Assembly: GCA_945859915.1 (NCBI GenBank)
Contig: CAMAPF010000059.1
Coordinates: forward strand, 3,830,001-3,894,000
Reading direction: 5' to 3'
Origin: Cuscuta epithymum
Lineage: Eukaryota > Streptophyta > Magnoliopsida > Solanales > Convolvulaceae
Length of the DNA stretch: 64,000 bases
The notes under the pieces were generated by a model. That model had not been told where the DNA came from. It did not search any database and saw only the letters and a program-made list of their open reading frames with translations. The translations under genes and the position numbers were made by a program. Positions 33,606 to 44,690 of the stretch are shown in pieces (position 1 is the stretch's first letter; each line of letters starts with the position of its first letter).

Positions 33606-35684
33606 ATGGAAGAAACCGACCCGCTTTCTCAGCTGAGCTTGCCGCCGGGGTTCCGATTCTACCCGACCGACGAGGAGCTTCTGGTTCAGTACCTGTGCAG
33701 AAAGATCGCCGGCCAAGACTTCTCCCTGCAGATCATCGGAGAAGTCGATCTGTACAAGTTTGACCCCTGGGTTCTTCCCAGTAAGTTCATTTTATTAATT
33801 ACCTGCCTATTATTATCAATAATAATAAAAGTCAATGCTCTGTATCAATAATTAATTCAATTTTTAATAATTAAAATTACATCTTCAAAAACTACATTAA
33901 AATCTCTTCAAAGTTGTAAACTCCAAATTAGAATATAATTAAAAATTGACATCCTAATTAAGCGAAAAATGAAACTGTTTGACCCAGAAAAGTCAAATTT
34001 GCAAATCAATTTGGGACGGAGGTAGTATCAATTATTTATGCTCCGTAAAATTAATGTTCAGATCAATTTAATTTATGGCTCGGCTAGCTCATAATAAGGT
34101 ATAAATAAATGTGAATGTGGCTGGGTACAGGCAAGGCGATTTTCGGAGAAAAAGAGTGGTACTTCTTCAGCCCGAGAGACAGAAAATACCCGAATGGATC
34201 CAGACCGAACCGGGTCGCGGGTTCCGGGTACTGGAAAGCAACCGGAACGGATAAGGTGATTTCCACCAAAGGGCGAAAAGTTGGAATCAAGAAAGCGCTG
34301 GTGTTCTACGTGGGAAAGGCACCGAAGGGAACCAAAACCAATTGGATCATGCATGAATACAGACTGTGTGATGCACCAAGGAAAGCTGGCAGTTCTCGGG
34401 TATAAATAAATACGTAGTAAATCCGTTAATAAATTTCGGCATTATTTGTCTCTTGCTCAAATTTACCCATAATTTGTCTCATCTAGAAAATTTATCCGGT
34501 GATTTGCCTCAAATTTACCCCATTATTTGTCTCATCTAAAAAATTTATCCGGTTATTTGCCTCAAATTTACTCTATTTTTTGGTTTATCAAATTTTTAAT
34601 CGAAGATTTTTGCTTTCGTGCGTAGAACTGCTTAATAATAATCAAGCAAAAGTAAGGTCAATTAATTTTCTGACCATATTGACTGAAATTATTGTAGATG
34701 ACCATTTTAGTTATTTTTTATATAATCTTTAATTTATTTTTTTCAATAAAATATATTTTAAATATTATTTTTTCATACATTTCAGTTGTATTAACCGATT
34801 TGCGGATTTCAATAAAAAAATATTGGTATGGTTTTTTAAAAGATTTTAATAAATTGTGTCAAGACTAAAATTTTGAAATGCTAGTATGATTTTAAACTAA
34901 GTGTATCAAAATTGATAGTATGTTTTCGTTTTCAGTCCCAGATCAGATCGCACCAGACTAGACCAAACTTCCATAGTTATAAAATACACAGAAATCGGAC
35001 CAGAGCAGTTACCACAATATCAATATAGAGCAGAATATGATTGAATGGAGCTCTTTGTGTTTCAATTATTTCGTCAGCTTATGGTTTATAATTAAGATGG
35101 TTACGTTAATGTTATTATTAAATCTTAATATCTGAAATTTGCAGCTGGATGATTGGGTACTCTGCCGGATATACAAGAAAATGACGAGCGCAGAGAAGGC
35201 GGCGATGGGGCCGGGCGGGCAGAGCAAAGAACAGAGCCACGCGTCGTCGTCGTCATCGTCGTCGCAGCTGGACGACATGCTGGAGTCGTTGCCGGAGATC
35301 GACGACCGCTTCTTCGCTCTGCCGAGGACGAACTCGCTGCTGATCAAACAAGAAGAGAAGCTGATGAATCTGCAAGAACTGGGAGCAGGGAACTTCGACT
35401 GGGCTTGCGGCTTTAACCCGTTGCCGGATTTGGGCAACGGGAATCAGCAGCCGGTGGTTTTCGGGAACGACGTGAACTATGCTGCAAATGACGTGTACGG
35501 CCAGGCCGTGGCAGCTATGAACTTTCAGGCGGCGGGAGATGATGAGGTGCAGAGTGCGATCAAAAGTCTACGGGCGGAGAACTCGCCCGGTTTCTTCCAA
35601 CCAGCTGCAAGGTTTTCGAGCGCACCCGACCCGTTTGGAATCCGGTACCCCAACCAGATGACTGGGATGGGGTTCAGGCAGTGA
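33606..35684 (+). CDS. NAC072-like: NAC transcription factor, RD26/ANAC072-like (SNAC-A group)
   Basis: Three exons: 33606-33780, 34131-34399 and 35145-35684, with GT-AG introns of 350 and 745 bp, encode 327 aa. Residues about 12-160 form a complete NAC DNA-binding/dimerisation domain with all five subdomains: LPPGFRFYPTDEELLVQYLC, DLYKFDPW, EWYFFSPRDRKYPNGSRPNR, GYWKATGTDK, KTNWIMHEYRL and DDWVLCRIYKK. Intron positions match the canonical three-exon NAC structure. The C-terminal half has a serine run and SLPEIDDRFFALPR, a motif of the ANAC019/055/072 clade, then an acidic, glutamine-containing activation region. Members are nuclear activators induced by drought, salt, ABA and jasmonate that bind CACG-core sites and promote senescence. 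The start codon was chosen because MEETDPLSQLSLPPGF aligns with the clade's N-terminus. Nothing is broken; the gene looks functional. Confidence 0.95.
33781..34130 (+). other. NAC intron 1, with a Stowaway-like relic
   Basis: The donor is GTAAGT and the acceptor GGGTACAG. The exon junction splits a Ser codon. GGGACGGAGGTAG followed by TA (ending 34025) is a Stowaway right terminus whose left end is lost or degenerate. Confidence 0.7.
34400..35144 (+). other. NAC intron 2, with a 53-bp tandem duplication
   Basis: Phase-0 intron, donor GTATAA and acceptor TTTGCAG. Two copies of a 53-bp unit containing TTTGTCTCATCTA and AAATTTATCCGGT lie at about 34458-34563. Confidence 0.7.
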
Positions 35685-36549
35685 ATAAGGATCGTGGCTG
35701 TGACTAAATTTTGGAATATGATCGATCGAGCAGAGAGGTGCATGGGTTAACGCCGCCTATAGCTGACGCCTGGCCGGCCGGGAAATATATATATAAATAT
35801 ATTAGGAATACCGTATAAATGATGAATATTATACTCCGTATAATTAAGATTAAATGCATGTGTACGTAGGTCTCAAGGTTTTAATTTAAAAGCATTTTGT
35901 TGTTAATTAATTTTTCTTGTAGAATGCAGGAGAGATCAGAGTTACCGTCCGAGCAGTAGTGTCCTTGATGATGTTCTTTATAATTATGAGTGCTTGATTT
36001 CGGTTAGAAACCAACTTGAGTTTCAACTTGGGATGACCCTAACCACGATTAAAACATGCTAAAAGTGTAAAAGTGAGACTTCATTGTTGCATACAAGTAA
36101 AAATATTTCAGTAGACAAATGAATCGAATTTTAAATCCGAAAGTAGTGTAGTTACACTGCTCTGATCTGTTTAACGTGAAGACGCGCTATTTAAGAAAAA
36201 GTAGCACTCCTTAACACACAACGTTAGAAAAAGTGGGAAAAATGTCAAGGCGAGAGATGACTGTAAAAAACTAAAAACTATCCTTTACATGACATAGTTA
36301 TTGAGTGTCAAGAAAAATCATTGAGTGTCAAGGAAGCTTTAACATGACATAGTTATTGAGTGTCAAGAAAAATCATGTTCAATAAATTTAATAGATAATA
36401 ATACGCTAATTAATAACAATTGTTTCTATTTTCTTATAATGTTCTGTAATAACAATGTAGCTAGGGTATTAGAGATTATTTTCATATTGAAACTTTCAAA
36501 TTGAAATAAGTTTTTAGTATATCATTCAAATGAATCTAAAAGACTACTA
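35685..36549. other. NAC 3' flank and AT-rich DNA; dispersed repeat at 36255-36540
   Basis: The NAC 3' UTR probably ends within the first 300 bp. The segment 36255-36540 (TGAGTGTCAAGAAAAATCAT, twice; TAATACGCTAATTAATAAC) is the inverted relative of 22676-22985. Confidence 0.45.
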
Positions 36550-36757
36550 CTCCCTCCGTCCCGCTATGATTGTCTCATTTTACCTTCTCGGTCCATCCTA
36601 CTAAGATTGTCTCATACCTTATTTGGTAAAATTTGTGTGGTTCTAAATCATTCTTACTTTATTCTTACTTTATCAATTCAATATCAACCACATAAACCCA
36701 CTTTTATTAATAAGCGTGCCACCTTCTCTTGTCCCAAACTTAGAGGGGCGGAGGTAG
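36550..36757. mobile_element. Stowaway MITE
   Basis: TA-flanked, 208 bp. The ends are CTCCCTCCGTCCCGC and GAGGGGCGGAGGTAG, and the inside includes TGTCTCATTTTACC. It is one of the better preserved Stowaway copies here. Confidence 0.9.
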
Positions 36758-37852
36758 TATAAATTAAGTTCACAAGACTAGATTGTTTATTTTATACAAA
36801 TTGAAATAACTTGTTCAGTCAAGATGAACCATGTACTAAATCTCTAATTAGCTCCTTTGGATTGATGACTTCCAGTTGATGGTCGATCATGTGGTCGAAG
36901 AAAGTTCACCAATAACCTGAAAATAGCACCACTGAAAATTAAATAAAGTTCATCTCATGATCAGTAAATACATTGTAATCCACCCACACATTACATTAAT
37001 GAAATTAATTTATTACCTACATTCAATGTCTAAATTTATGCATAGACATTGGTTAACAACCACCTTATAATTTCTCAAAGCTACATGCATTGATTAAGGG
37101 TCATGATGCATATTATCATTTTTTTAAACCAGCTATTCAAAAATCTGTTAGGAATAGAATGAAGTTACTTGCAATTAAAAAAAACTATTAAAATTCATAA
37201 CTGTTGGGAGTTTAAAGAACAATGGATCGGAGCAATTGACTTCTCTATTAACTGATAAGTATATTTCCAATAAAACTAAATAATAAAAGATTCAGAATTT
37301 ATATTTCCAGTCAAACTAAATCATATCAAATCAAACATTGTAAACTACTTAAAGAAACAACAAATATATGGTTCATTAGAAAAACGCTCCTTTTGCTGGA
37401 GCGATGCAATATGAAGGAATCCAATTCCTCTTGGTACGAAACTTGAAGAAAGATCTGAAAACGTAAATGAAAACTAAAATGAATCAGATTTATCTATCAA
37501 ATGAGATATAGGCTGCCAAGCATAAAAATACGACAATGTATAATATATGCTATGTTCTGTAATAAGTGAAAATTTAGTTTTACTTCAATGGCATGGTTAG
37601 GTGACAATACTTCATCCCCCCTACTCTCCCTCCCCCAATGCAAAAAATACAAATATTTGTATTACGTAACATATTAATGGTGGAGCAGAGTTTTAATTCC
37701 AAAAAATGTAAGTGAAAAGCACTTCCATAGCCAAAACTTATAACTACCTAAATTGATGGAGTAGTCAAATCCAAAGTGTAAAGTAATATATTATATATTA
37801 CTGTAAAAAACTGTATGTTTAGCTACATGAATTGATGGAGTAGTCAAACTAA
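36758..37852. other. No recognisable gene
   Basis: AT-rich. A short stretch at about 37385-37460 is slightly coding-like on the minus strand, with an acceptor-like TTTTCAG, but I cannot assign it. Confidence 0.3.
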
Positions 37853-38209
37853 GGCTATGTTTGGTACAATTAGCTGAAAAGATCTTTTTGTGAGCTTTTT
37901 AGTAACTATTAGCTTTTAATGACTGAAAAGATCTTAAAAGTAAAAGGTGGTAGCTGTTTGGTAAAAAGTTGACTGTTTGATTTAGTTCTGTTTGGCATAC
38001 AAGCTGTTAGGATTTATTAAATCTAAAAGTCACAGACTTTTCTCAGATGCTACTACCTGTAGCATCTCAAAAAAGAGCTTTTATTTTTTGAAAAGTTCTT
38101 AAAAATTGGCGTGCCTAACAAACAACTAACAACTTTTAGAGACTTTTTAAATAGTACGTACAAAAGCCAAAAGCCAAAAGCTATAGACTTATGTCAGCCA
38201 AACATAGCC
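37853..38209. mobile_element. PIF/Harbinger (Tourist-like) MITE
   Basis: The perfect terminal inverted repeat GGCTATGTTTGG / CCAAACATAGCC is flanked by TAA on both sides (37850-37852 and 38210-38212). It is 357 bp, non-coding, with much internal self-complementarity (AAAAGCTC/GAGCTTTT-type). Confidence 0.9.
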
Positions 38210-38429
38210 TAAAAGTGAACATTGAGATCTTGTAGGTGAATGTAAGAATCCGCAAGTTTTATTGACGACCCTACTCTAAAAATTGAGATCTTATAGATTG
38301 CCCTAAAATGTGAGCAGGAATATTGTTAGGTAAAATGAAAATTATTTGAAGCATATATATATACACACACACACATGTGATATGAGTAATAAGATTGAAA
38401 GAAAAAGAAAACAATTTGAAATTAAATGA

Positions 38430-38790
38430 GAAATGATGAATTTACCTTCTCACTCGCTTCTGGTTTCCATGGTTCAAATTGAATTTCCCCATATCAATTT
38501 TGAAGAACTAATCGAGGAAAGTCACAATAAATAATAATTAAGACAAATTGAAAGAGAAGAAATAGAATATAATCAAATAAGGAATGATTAATTGACCTTC
38601 TAGATGATATGGCACCCGTTGCCTTCCATAATTGAAGTCTGGAAAAAGAAACATGAAACAAAATAATTAATGTAAAATCGAATAATGGATGATCAAACAA
38701 CCTACATCGCTCTAGCTGGCTTTCATAGTTCATATTGAAGGTTTGTTGGGAGCTTCTTTTCTCTATATTAAGTGGCTCAGTCCTTGCTGG
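38430..38790 (-). repeat. Degenerate tandem units (3 copies, 107-152 bp apart)
   Basis: On the minus strand, each unit has TTCAAT(A/T)TGAA/ATTATGGAA, then an AACC(A/G)GAAG-like segment and AATTAATCATT. Starts are near 38431, 38583 and 38690 on the plus strand. The continuous frame across part of it is probably incidental. Confidence 0.4.
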
Positions 38791-40007
38791 GGTTAGGAGA
38801 TGCTCAATGTGAAGCTTGGTGCACAAAAAGAGGTCTGACTAAATTAGACAACCCATTTTAGTAAATGTTTACTAAAAATGCAGAAGATTCCATTACAAGT
38901 CATCAGTCATGCAAGTCATATATATCCTAAACCTTGGTCGTAAAAATTTAAAACCCTCGCCATCTCCTGCCTTAAAACCCATTGAAAGAAGCTCTAGAGG
39001 AAATCAAAGGAGAAAAACTTTAATTTTCAAGAATTCCAACCTTCTTCCTACAGCTGTATTTGGTAATTATTAAAAGATATTGTCCACAGAACAATAGCAA
39101 AATTAAAATTAGAGTAGCGTAAGACTCCTTACTTTGCAAGGTTAATTAGTTCCCAGTGGGGGGCGGGTGAAGTTGTTAATCAGATGAGCAATATTGGTTG
39201 TGCCACTTGAATATGTGATCTTGAAGTCTATGATCATTATGTGAAACAAATCAATATATTTATTAATCAAGACCCCCATAAAAAGGCATGGAGAAAAAAG
39301 GGTAAATTGGAAATGTACCTTTCTAAAAAGAACAATGGAGAATAACCCGAGAAAGCTAATAACAAAGAGAACCCAATCATCCAAGCACCTAAGTCAAAGA
39401 TAAAATGGATTTTAAATCAGATAAATATACATAATTCTATTCAAAGAATACTCCCTACCTCCTTTACATTTTTAGCCATCATATATCTTCAACTCTGTTC
39501 AGAAAATCCATGAATAGACTAGTAAGTTCTAGGCTTCTACTTGGAAGCATCTTTGTGTGTTTGGGTGTTTTTAAAATTTACACTAGGTAATAAGCCTCGC
39601 CTAGACACTATGCCCCATCTGCCTCCCACCTATTTATGTTTGAACTGATCGTCATCCCTCAAGTCTATAACAATCACTACTCTAGATCATGTATGGATAC
39701 CTTATGGTTTAAGTGCATTGATATAAAATGATTTCTCAGTTAACCATTAAAATTATTTTTCTAATTTAATAAGCACTTGATAAGGCATCTTGAACACATT
39801 GTTACTCCTCTTTGGTTGATCTTTCGTGATGGAAAGAACAAGGAAGCTGTCAAGCATAAATATGACACGGTGTAAAGTATCACTCTGTCAATATCTTTCT
39901 GAGCTGAAAGTAGAAGAATTACATATGCTGGAGTTGGATCATGTAAGGAAACAGAATAAATAACTAGAATACGATAACAAAAAAAAATTCTATTCAAATA
40001 TACATAT
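38791..40007. other. No recognisable gene
   Basis: AT-rich intergenic sequence with short frames only. No repeats with clear ends. Confidence 0.35.
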
Positions 40008-40722
40008 TGTTGAGGTTTATTCCTTCAACCCTTGGGTCCAACACGTAAGCCCAAGAGTTTCGAGTGGAGTGTGTATATGAATGAACTAGCCCAACAACAA
40101 ATAAGATGGATCAAGAAACAATATGTAGCAAGTAAGAGATTAGGTATTATTAATCTGTTAATAACTCCCCAATACAATACGCTTGCTAAGGCTCGTCGGC
40201 CGTTCGTCCTACAAGGCAGTAGAAGAGCTGCGAGTAAGAGAATTATAGCTAGAGTGCTCAGAATAGTAAGTTGTCAACCCTTTACAATGAAATAAATGCT
40301 GCTATTTATACTACCAATGGGCAGTTGGCTATGGTGACGTGGAGGCATGTGTGTGGCTGGCGTCCCAACCACTAAATCTCCGGCATTAAATGCGCTTCCC
40401 GCCAGAATTTGGGTTTCCCACCTAGTTTGTGGAGACGTACGTCCAGTCTGGATAAGGGGGTCTGCTCCTGGTGCTACTTGATATTGCAAAGGGTAATGGG
40501 CCGCTTGTATCCTGTCCCTTAAAGGATTTGTCACATGGATTGGACTGGCCCCAATCGTTAGTTGCTCCCGGGAGCGACGTTCGTCGCAGTTGAGTTTGTC
40601 TGTGGACTCGATCCACTTGTCCCTGTACGGACGTTAGTCTGGTTGGACCGCCTCATTAGATAGACGTTCGTCTGGATTGGGGGATGATGGGCCGGACCCT
40701 TATTTGGGCCATTAACCCAACA
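40008..40722 (-). mobile_element. Solo LTR (715 bp)
   Basis: It begins and ends TGTTGAGG...CCCAACA, flanked by a perfect 5-bp duplication CATAT (40003-40007 and 40723-40727). On the minus strand it has TATAAATAG (plus 40302-40310) and a poly(A) signal AATAAA just before its end, which sets the orientation. Several palindromic ACGTTCGTC/GACGTACGTC motifs lie in the upstream half (40430-40680). No primer-binding site or internal domain follows on either side, so it is a recombination-derived solo LTR. Short frames inside it are not genes. Confidence 0.9.
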
Positions 40723-42610
40723 CATATCATTTCATCATATCTAAAAAAAAGATTCAACTTTTCCTTAAGATTAATATCATATTGCATCCGTATGAAATAT
40801 GTTGTTAAACCACTTAGTTTTCCCTACTCAGCATGATATTAGCTACAAGTAAAAATCAACTATAGGCACCAAATAGTCCAAATGAAAACCTTATTTGAGA
40901 AACTAACTAGTCCAAATGAAAAATAGATTAACAATTTCTTAATTTACAATAAATCATAAAATGGTTCAACTTTAAAGTAATCAAATACACAAATTTGCTA
41001 CTGAAATATCTAGATATCTGGTGTGGTAGTGATGGTTTAGATGATGATGTTCCAACAAACTTAATAAAATGCCTAAAAAAGAATTGCATTAATCCTAATT
41101 GAGATGACCACATTTTCATTTAGTATTCTTATAAATATAAGACATTCAAAATGTTTAGGGTATAGTTATCACTTACTATTGACATCAAATAGAATGTGCT
41201 TACTTGACAAGCATCTTCCAACATTTCATATCATTTTTTATGGTTGATGTAGCAAACCAAAATAGATTCCTTCATCTAGCAATCCCACTGCAATAGCATA
41301 TATATTGGTCACCTCTTACAAACCTACAAAATAACATTTTAAGTGACTCTTATTTCAATTTGCAATAGATCACTGTTTAATTGTTGCCTCTTTCCTTTCA
41401 AACTCAGTAAACTTGCTTCCTATTTCATGAGAACTTAAAGAGAACTATTTCAGAAAATAATGAAATTGCATACAGAGAAAATTTCTAAATGGTACGTTGC
41501 ATACATATAAAATTGAAACATTGGTATTCTTAACATAGGTTGCCTTCTATTTTATATTTTTTAAATGATTCTGGCCTAATTCCTGTCTTCCATACCCTAA
41601 GTTCTTTTTCTCCCAGAAAAATCACCAAACTTTGTGGGGTAAGAATTGGGAAACAATTACCTGATTTCATTAATAATTTATTAAGAAGAATACAATGTGT
41701 TGACGAAGGATGAAAATTAAAAGACAAGGAATGCTAGTGAAATATACCGCTAGTGAAATATAGCGCCAGTGAGTAGAAACAATGTGAATTAGTGTATATA
41801 TAAAATTAAACACATCTGTATACAAATTCATAAAAAGGCAATCAATCTCACAACAAAATACAGATCCATAGATACTGATTGTAGTGTGAATTAGATCAAT
41901 TAAGCATCCATATCCATATTAAGAAATGACAACATTAGTCGAGTAGACATACTCTCAAGTACAAATTAAGCAATCACAAAAAAGTAGTAGAAATACCGAT
42001 TTATTTACTAGCACACGGAAATAGGATGCGCCTGGAAATTTGATTGCAGAAAAAATCCGATGGAAGATTTGCGATGGCACAAAGCCGCATATAAGTATGC
42101 TCAAGGAGTCGAGGATGATCTTCTGGTATTGTGTGATGGGTGATAATTAGTCTACGACGATGCTAAGCTCATGAGTAGTCTGGCCAAAAGCACCGATTGA
42201 AGAGTTTAGGTCATTGTTCCAGCACAAAGCACCAATTAGTTTGAAACATAACATCTGTTCTCTCTTTTTTTTTTAATCCTTCTACTTTTAAGAATAATAA
42301 TAACTCTCCAGGGATTTCTAAAATGCTTAATTTCCTTTTTCTTATATTGTGGTATACATCAATTTTAAAAATTAAAGTGCATCGGCAAATGAAAAGTGGG
42401 TCAACACTAACGAAGCAAATATGTACTTTTTCCTTAAGTGATGAGTCATAAGGACAAATTTATTATGTTTATACTTGAATAATATTATGTAAACTCAAAT
42501 AGGAATGGAATAGTTATCTTGTCACTCAAAAGTATCAATATATGCTAGCATTATAACTCTTTTTTTTGTGTCAACAAAGATGTGTGTCAAGAAATGTAAC
42601 ATTTCTTGTA
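40723..42610. other. AT-rich DNA, no gene; CACTA-like terminus at 42590-42610
   Basis: Short chance frames only. At the right edge, GTGTCAAGAAATGTAACATTTCTTGTAGTG ends like a CACTA element (reverse complement CACTACAAGAAATGTTAC), but the partner end was not found. Confidence 0.35.
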
Positions 42611-43205
42611 GTGATAGTAGTGTGTAACTACTATATTTTTTTTTATGTTTTCACGCAAACATTAAAGTTAATTTTTGTAGGCAATCATCGAAGCGAAAGA
42701 GTTTAAACTTCAAAGTTCATGATTTTATCGACTAAAAAATAGGCATACAAAATCTTGCTAGACAAATAAAAGTTTTCACCCAAGTGTTTTTATCACAACT
42801 ATATTTGTATGCTCGAAATGTTTTTAGTAACAATAAACTATTGTATGGAAAGACCTTTGTAGGTAAAGTATATATTTGCGCACAACAAACTATTGTATGA
42901 GAAGACTTGGGTATCTAAATATTATAAGGAGATTGTTGATTAGAGAATAATGTTTTGTTTCCTGAAAAGAACTCCCGCTACCAAACAAATTATATGGGTA
43001 ATTACTCATATGACCAAATTCAAAATTTTCACGAAGAAACTTTTGTAATGTAAATCATGTGTAGGCAATTGAAAGATCAGGAGCAACACATATTTAAATC
43101 AATGCATGATAACATTTACTAACCCCAAGTCTCCAAATAACCTCAAAATTACAACATCATAATCAATGTAGTGTTTCGTTCATCTAAAATTGAAATTTCT
43201 CTTAA
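42611..43205. other. No recognisable gene
   Basis: AT-rich sequence without clear features. Confidence 0.35.
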
Positions 43206-43209
43206 AAAC

Positions 43210-43640
43210 TTAATACTTCAAGCATAAAAGGAGTGAATGGTGGTATAACAACACCCACACACGCATTAAAGATTCATGCCGATATTGTAGCGTAGATTTG
43301 AATCTATGACTTACATTCGTTAATGTGTTTTGCATCCTTTGTTCTGCCTCTATGCAAGCTGCATCTGCAGCCTTTTGTGCTTCTCGTTCAACCTCCAATT
43401 CATTTTCCAAGCATTTCACTTTTTCGGAAGTTGGCCTTGTCCCTCGAAGACGACCATCTCCAAAACCGTGAATCGACGACCTGGCTTACCACCTAAAACA
43501 GATGTCATGATTTCAGTCCCAATATCAGGATCATCAACAGGTATGTCATTCAAAGGAGCATCTTCGAGAATGTTATATATATTCCTTTGCCTTCTATGCG
43601 AGATATTCATTAAACACATCACAAAAGCCAAATACAATTT
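43210..43640 (-). pseudogene. CACTA (En/Spm)-like transposase C-terminal remnant
   Basis: The minus strand encodes EDAPLNDIPVDDPDIGTEIM, then LGGKPGR. After a frameshift near 43470, it gives IHGFGDGRLRGTRPTSEKV and ENELEVEREAQKAADAACI with coiled-coil character. The GxGRxxG-type segment and the following Glu/Ala-rich coiled coil resemble the C-terminal region of plant Ptta/En/Spm transposases. AATGTAAGT near 43320 looks like a splice donor, so the original gene had an intron. No intact upstream transposase is present. Confidence 0.5.
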
Positions 43641-43785
43641 TCAGTAACAAAGTGATGAAAGAATTGCAAATGTATTTTAGATATGCTATCTCGATCACAT
43701 GTTGTATTCAATATGCAACAACTTTTGGGAACTTCGAGTGATCCTAGTTTTCAATATAAATGTGTAAATTATGATATAAAAATCG

Positions 43786-43940
43786 AGGAAGCAGTCCTGC
43801 TCAGCTAATTGCCGACTCACTCTCCCAAACGAGAGGTCTCAGGTTCGAAACTCCATGAAGAGATTTTCAGCCCTATTTATCACAGGCTCCACCACCCCCT
43901 CTCCCTGCCCCCCTGGTGTGAAAATAATCATTTAAAAAAA
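43786..43940 (+). mobile_element. tRNA-derived SINE
   Basis: Starts GAGGAAGCAGTCCTGCTCAG, then has an A-box-like CTCAGCTAATTGCCG and a clear B box GGTTCGAAACTCC (43842-43854). It ends in an A-rich tail near 43940. It shares its first ~40 bp with the copy at 18693-18821 (-). It is not a tRNA gene: no cloverleaf can be drawn beyond the promoter boxes. Confidence 0.7.
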
Positions 43941-44455
43941 TTGGCGCACTTAAAACTATTACTATAGTAATAGCCTCCGCAGGATAAGTAGTAACCTACA
44001 ACTAAAAACTAGAAAGTAATTGCGCATGTCCAACGGATCAAACTTGGAATCAGAGCTCTATTAATGGCTTTGAGGGAGATGAAGTCGGCTCTAAGCATAT
44101 TGCTAGCAGGGTTGTTAGAAAGTAACTAGTCTCCAACCAATTAGCAACCAGAGAAATTGTCCACCTAACCTTATATGTTAGAACACAATTTACAAATAGA
44201 ATACTTACTCAAAAATATTTAATGCTCCCAAATATTAAAAAAGACAAAGAGAGTATTTAATTACTCCTATCATTCAAAGAAAAAATAGCAGCTCCAATCA
44301 TTCAACCATTTTATAGCTCGTTAGAAAGATCTTATCGGGTTCTAAGACTCTTATCCAGACTTAGTGATGAAACAGTTGAATCACATAAGAAGGGAGTGAA
44401 TTTTGTGCGTGTAGAACTATGACAGTTTTTCGCCAAGTTCTAGTGTGGGACTGTA
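43941..44455. other. No recognisable gene
   Basis: Short AT-rich stretch between the SINE and the decayed Gypsy element. Confidence 0.35.
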
Positions 44456-44690
44456 ACACCCCCCAATTTCATACCCAAAATAAATGCTAGTTATAACAAG
44501 TATAGATAGAATTTCTCAAAAATTATTGGAGCTCAAAAGAGTTTAAATTGCAGTAGAACAAAATATTCAATGGGTGTTACTGTCACATTCAGCTATCTCT
44601 TAACCGAATGCATGCCCCACACAGTTTCATCCCGTCATGACTCCTCCTCCGGCTCCCGACACTTCCCCTTGCCCCAATTATGGGAAATTG
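44456..44690 (-). mobile_element. Left remnant of the decayed Gypsy element
   Basis: It begins TGTAACACCCCCC on the plus strand, i.e. a minus-strand LTR ending GGGGGGTGTTACA, as in Gypsy/chromovirus LTRs. Near 44590-44690 it continues the gag region that resumes at 47342, because the solo LTR at 44691-47341 lies between them. A large internal deletion removed pol. Confidence 0.45.

Noticed and set aside
35066..35437. Minus-strand ORF with an Asp run
   Set aside because: It is the antisense of NAC exon 3; the Asp run is the complement of the serine-coding repeat.
40032..40295. ORF beginning MGPTRKPKSFEWS
   Set aside because: Fully inside a 715-bp solo LTR with TSDs; opposite to LTR transcription.
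43800..43860. tRNA gene
   Set aside because: A and B boxes are present but no acceptor stem or anticodon arm can be formed; it is a SINE.
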